Positions 4,429 to 6,891 of a stretch of DNA of 6,891 bases are shown here, piece after piece. The number at the start of each line of letters is the position of its first letter. Positions within the stretch are counted from its first letter, which is position 1. Below the pieces are notes generated by a model. The model ran no database searches and was not told the origin of the DNA. It worked only from the letters and a program-made list of their open reading frames with translations. The DNA is from Dehalococcoidia bacterium (GTDB lineage: Bacteria > Chloroflexota > Dehalococcoidia > GIF9 > AB-539-J10), in NCBI GenBank assembly GCA_004375885.1, contig SOJG01000054.1, positions 1-6,891 on the forward strand. Direction: 5' to 3'. The position numbers and the translations under genes were made by a program.

Positions 4429-6852
4429 ATGAAGGTCTCGCTCAAATGGCTCAGGAATTACGTTGACATAAAGCTTCCCCCAGAGAAACTGGCCGAAAAA
4501 CTAACCATGGCCGGCCTGGAGGTCGAGGCCGTATATACTGTAGGTGACACCTGGGATAATGTGGTTATAGGGGAGGTGATGGCTGTGAATCCTCACCCCC
4601 ATGCCGACCGTCTTACGCTAGCCACGGTTGACCTTGGCATTGAGCAGCGCACCGTAGTGTGCGGTGCTCCCAATATCGGACCTGGTCAGAGGGTGCCTTT
4701 CGCGCGTGTAGGAGCCCGGCTTATTGACGGTCGCACAGGAGAAGCTATGTCTCTCAAAGCAGCCAGAATTCGCGGCGTGGTCTCGGAAGGCATGGTTTGC
4801 TCGGAGAAGGAGCTCGGGATTTCTGAGAATCACGAGGAGATTTTGGTTTTACCACGGGAGGCGCCTGTAGGTAGAGCTCTCGCTGCCTATCTAGGCGATG
4901 TGATTTTGGAGTTGAATGTGACACCGAACCGCCCGGATTGCCTGTCTGTAGTCGGGATTGCCAGAGAAATCGCCGCGTTGACTGGTGAACTACTCCATTT
5001 ACCCTCACTTCATTACCAGGAATTGGCAGACTCGATAGACTCTTTCGCCTCCGTTGAGATAGTCGAACGAGACCTATGCCCTAGGTACTGTGCCAGTCTG
5101 ATTACCGGAATCAGGGTAGCTCCATCCCCGGGCTGGCTGCAGCAGCGTCTGAATAGCTGTGGCATGCGGCCCATCAACAACGTGGTGGATGTTGCCAACT
5201 ATGTCATGCTGGAATATGGTCAACCACTTCACGCCTTTGATTTTGACAGGCTCAAGGGCAGACAGATAGTTGTTCGTAGAGCAAGAGATGGTGAAAGGAT
5301 AACCACGCTGGACGGGATAGAGCGAACTCTCAGCTCGGAAATACTGGTTATTGCCGACAAAGAACGGCCCGTTGCAGTGGCTGGAATCATCGGGGGCCTC
5401 GATTGTGAAGTTACGGACACGACTGACGCTATCCTGGTGGAATCAGCGAGTTTTAACCAGGCTGCCATTCGCCGAGGCTGCAATCTCCTTCGACTTCAGA
5501 GCGAGGCCTCGATTCGTTTCGATAAAGGACTCAATAGCGAGCTTCCGCTACTACCTTTGAGGCGCGCAACTCAACTGCTGCTGGAGCTAGCCGGTGGCAG
5601 AGCAGCCAGGGGCATAATCGATGCCTATCCCGGAAAATCAGAACCAGGAGTCGTATCGCTTGCCCCCCATGAAGTGGAGCGCCTTTCAGGCTTAAGGGTA
5701 AACGTGAGCAAAATCGTTAAGGTACTGCAAGCGCTGGGCTTTGAGTGTCAGAGGACTGGTTCAGGTTCGCGAATTTCAGTGTCTGTGCCTTATTGGCGCA
5801 GCGATATTGGGTGCTCTGCTGATGTCGTGGAGGAGGTGGTCCGCACAATCGGCTATGACAAGGTTCCAGCCACCAGGCTTAGTTCCCCTTTGCCGCCGCA
5901 AAGGGCAGAACTATCATTGGCTGAGCAGCGAGGCAATCTCAAGGATAGACTACGCAGTACATTGACCGGGTTTGGCTTTCAAGAGATACTCACCTACTCT
6001 CTGGTTAGTTTGGAGAAGTTGCAGAAGCTCTCCCCAAAGCTTGAGCTGAGAACTGAGCCACTGAAGGTGGCTAATCCTATGACCAGGGAACAGGAGTTCT
6101 TACGCACTACTTTGCGGGCTGGGCTTCTGCCAGCTTTGGCACATAACCAGAAGTACGAACAGTCAGGAATAAGGCTCTTTGAAATTGGTAAGGTATTCTT
6201 GCCGAGAGGCAAGGATTTGCCCGAAGAAAGAGACATGCTCTGTGCCGTACTCAGCGGCCCAAGATTGGAATTGTCTTGGCACGGTGACAAGGGGACGCTC
6301 GATTTCTTTGATGCGAAGGGGGTGGTGGAAAGTCTGCTGAACGTATTGCGGCTGAAAGGGAGTTTTGATATCGGCGATGATGACGCTCTGTTCCCGGGAA
6401 GACGAGCTAGCATAATCGTTGAAGGTGACAAAGTAGGCATCTTGGGTGAACTACATGCTGGGGTGGCGCAGGCCTTTGAGCTTTCCGGGAGTGTCTACCT
6501 TTTAGAAGTTGACCTGGAGAAGCTGTTGACCAGTGTTGCCGGTACAAACGAATACCAGGCTATTCCACGGTTCCCCTTCGTGATCCGCGACATTGCGCTA
6601 GTAGTAGATGGGCAAGTGCCCTTTCGGAAGGTGGAAGAGATAATCCGGACCCTTCCTTTGGTAAGGCAGGTAACTCTCTTTGATCTTTATCGGGGCGAGC
6701 AAATACCTGAGGGAAAGAAATCGTTTGCCGTGAGGATTGTCTATCAATCGCCCGACCACACCTTGACAGATGAGGAAGTTGATCAAAGGCAGGAACAGAT
6801 GCTCGACAGATTATATCAAGAACTGGGCGCTGCTTTACGAAGACTGAGCTAG
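4429..6852 (+). CDS. pheT: Phenylalanine--tRNA ligase beta subunit (PheRS beta)
   Basis: The beta subunit recognises tRNA-Phe and hydrolyses Tyr-tRNA-Phe. At 807 residues it is full length (E. coli 795). Domains in order: B1 N-terminal segment (MKVSLKWLRNYVDI, 1-14); an EMAP-II-like OB tRNA-binding domain (about 42-150, VVIGEVMAVNPHPHADRL); the rest of B1 with ELNVTPNRPDCLS (161-173); the B3/B4 editing module (about 210-400) with GQPLHAFD (264-271) and VESASFN (337-343), where H268 and E338 probably correspond to the editing-site His and Glu; B5 (about 403-480); the catalytic-like B6/B7 fold (about 490-700); and the C-terminal FDX-ACB anticodon-binding domain (about 712-807, PRFPFVIRDIALVVD). 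The ATG follows AAGGTGA (4418-4424) by four bases. Sixteen bases separate it from pheS, consistent with co-translation of the two subunits. No frameshift or missing segment was seen. Confidence 0.98.
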   Translation: MKVSLKWLRNYVDIKLPPEKLAEKLTMAGLEVEAVYTVGDTWDNVVIGEVMAVNPHPHADRLTLATVDLGIEQRTVVCGAPNIGPGQRVPFARVGARLIDGRTGEAMSLKAARIRGVVSEGMVCSEKELGISENHEEILVLPREAPVGRALAAYLGDVILELNVTPNRPDCLSVVGIAREIAALTGELLHLPSLHYQELADSIDSFASVEIVERDLCPRYCASLITGIRVAPSPGWLQQRLNSCGMRPINNVVDVANYVMLEYGQPLHAFDFDRLKGRQIVVRRARDGERITTLDGIERTLSSEILVIADKERPVAVAGIIGGLDCEVTDTTDAILVESASFNQAAIRRGCNLLRLQSEASIRFDKGLNSELPLLPLRRATQLLLELAGGRAARGIIDAYPGKSEPGVVSLAPHEVERLSGLRVNVSKIVKVLQALGFECQRTGSGSRISVSVPYWRSDIGCSADVVEEVVRTIGYDKVPATRLSSPLPPQRAELSLAEQRGNLKDRLRSTLTGFGFQEILTYSLVSLEKLQKLSPKLELRTEPLKVANPMTREQEFLRTTLRAGLLPALAHNQKYEQSGIRLFEIGKVFLPRGKDLPEERDMLCAVLSGPRLELSWHGDKGTLDFFDAKGVVESLLNVLRLKGSFDIGDDDALFPGRRASIIVEGDKVGILGELHAGVAQAFELSGSVYLLEVDLEKLLTSVAGTNEYQAIPRFPFVIRDIALVVDGQVPFRKVEEIIRTLPLVRQVTLFDLYRGEQIPEGKKSFAVRIVYQSPDHTLTDEEVDQRQEQMLDRLYQELGAALRRLS

Positions 6853-6873
6853 CTAAGACGTAGCAAATATACA

Positions 6874-6891
6874 GTGCCAGAGACGCGGCAC
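6874..6891 (+). terminator. Possible terminator stem after pheT, cut by the window edge
   Basis: GTGCC (6874-6878) can pair with GGCAC (6887-6891) across the eight-base loop AGAGACGC, 21 bases after the pheT stop. The window ends at the last stem base, so a following T-run cannot be checked. The position suits an operon terminator, but a five-base-pair stem is weak and it may be chance or part of another gene. Confidence 0.3.

Noticed and set aside
5994..6440. 148-residue open frame on the - strand inside pheT
   Set aside because: It lies wholly within the well-supported pheT coding region, is serine-rich in the manner of antisense shadows, and shows no recognisable domain or separate RBS context.
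6846..6856. AGCTAGCT palindrome at the pheT stop as an operator or attachment site
   Set aside because: It is a short eight-base palindrome overlapping the stop codon, with no repeat partner or neighbouring integrase, so chance is the simpler reading.

Overview
This window holds a compact bacterial translation operon, all on the + strand: the 3' half of a tRNA gene (probably tRNA-Val), then thrS, infC, rpmI, a small membrane-protein gene, rplT, pheS and pheT. The order thrS-infC-rpmI-rplT-pheS-pheT is the classic arrangement known from E. coli, with one insertion here: a 111-residue, three-helix membrane protein between the genes for L35 and L20. No phage, transposon, CRISPR or other mobile signature was seen.

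Layout. Bases 1-38 are the end of a tRNA with no encoded CCA. A 51-base gap leads to thrS (90-1820). After 26 bases comes infC, which has no ATG, GTG or TTG where the conserved N-terminus of IF-3 begins. Its best start is an ATA at 1847, giving a normal 181-residue IF-3; starting at the first conventional codon (GTG 1931) would cut off about 28 conserved residues. rpmI (2379-2576) overlaps the end of infC by 14 bases. The membrane ORF (2591-2926) and rplT (2939-3301, TTG start behind a near-perfect Shine-Dalgarno) follow with gaps of 14 and 12 bases. A 76-base gap, the largest in the window, separates rplT from pheS (3378-4412). pheT (4429-6852) follows after 16 bases. The last 39 bases end in a possible hairpin cut by the window edge.

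How the genes work together. ThrRS and the two PheRS subunits charge tRNA-Thr and tRNA-Phe. IF-3 controls start-codon choice and subunit dissociation. L35 and L20 are large-subunit proteins, L20 being an early assembly protein. The tight spacing suggests one transcript, possibly with a processing or regulatory point in the rplT-pheS gap. The rare infC start fits the well-known scheme in which IF-3 limits its own translation by rejecting a non-canonical start codon.

Organism. Moderate GC content, a TGS-less ThrRS, a tRNA without encoded CCA and a PheS with a four-cysteine knuckle point to a non-proteobacterial lineage. My tentative guess is Chloroflexota (Dehalococcoidia-like), but this rests on general resemblance and no search was run. 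I do not see a new biological system. The most interesting points are the infC start, the membrane gene inside the ribosomal-protein pair, and several substitutions in synthetase active-site motifs.
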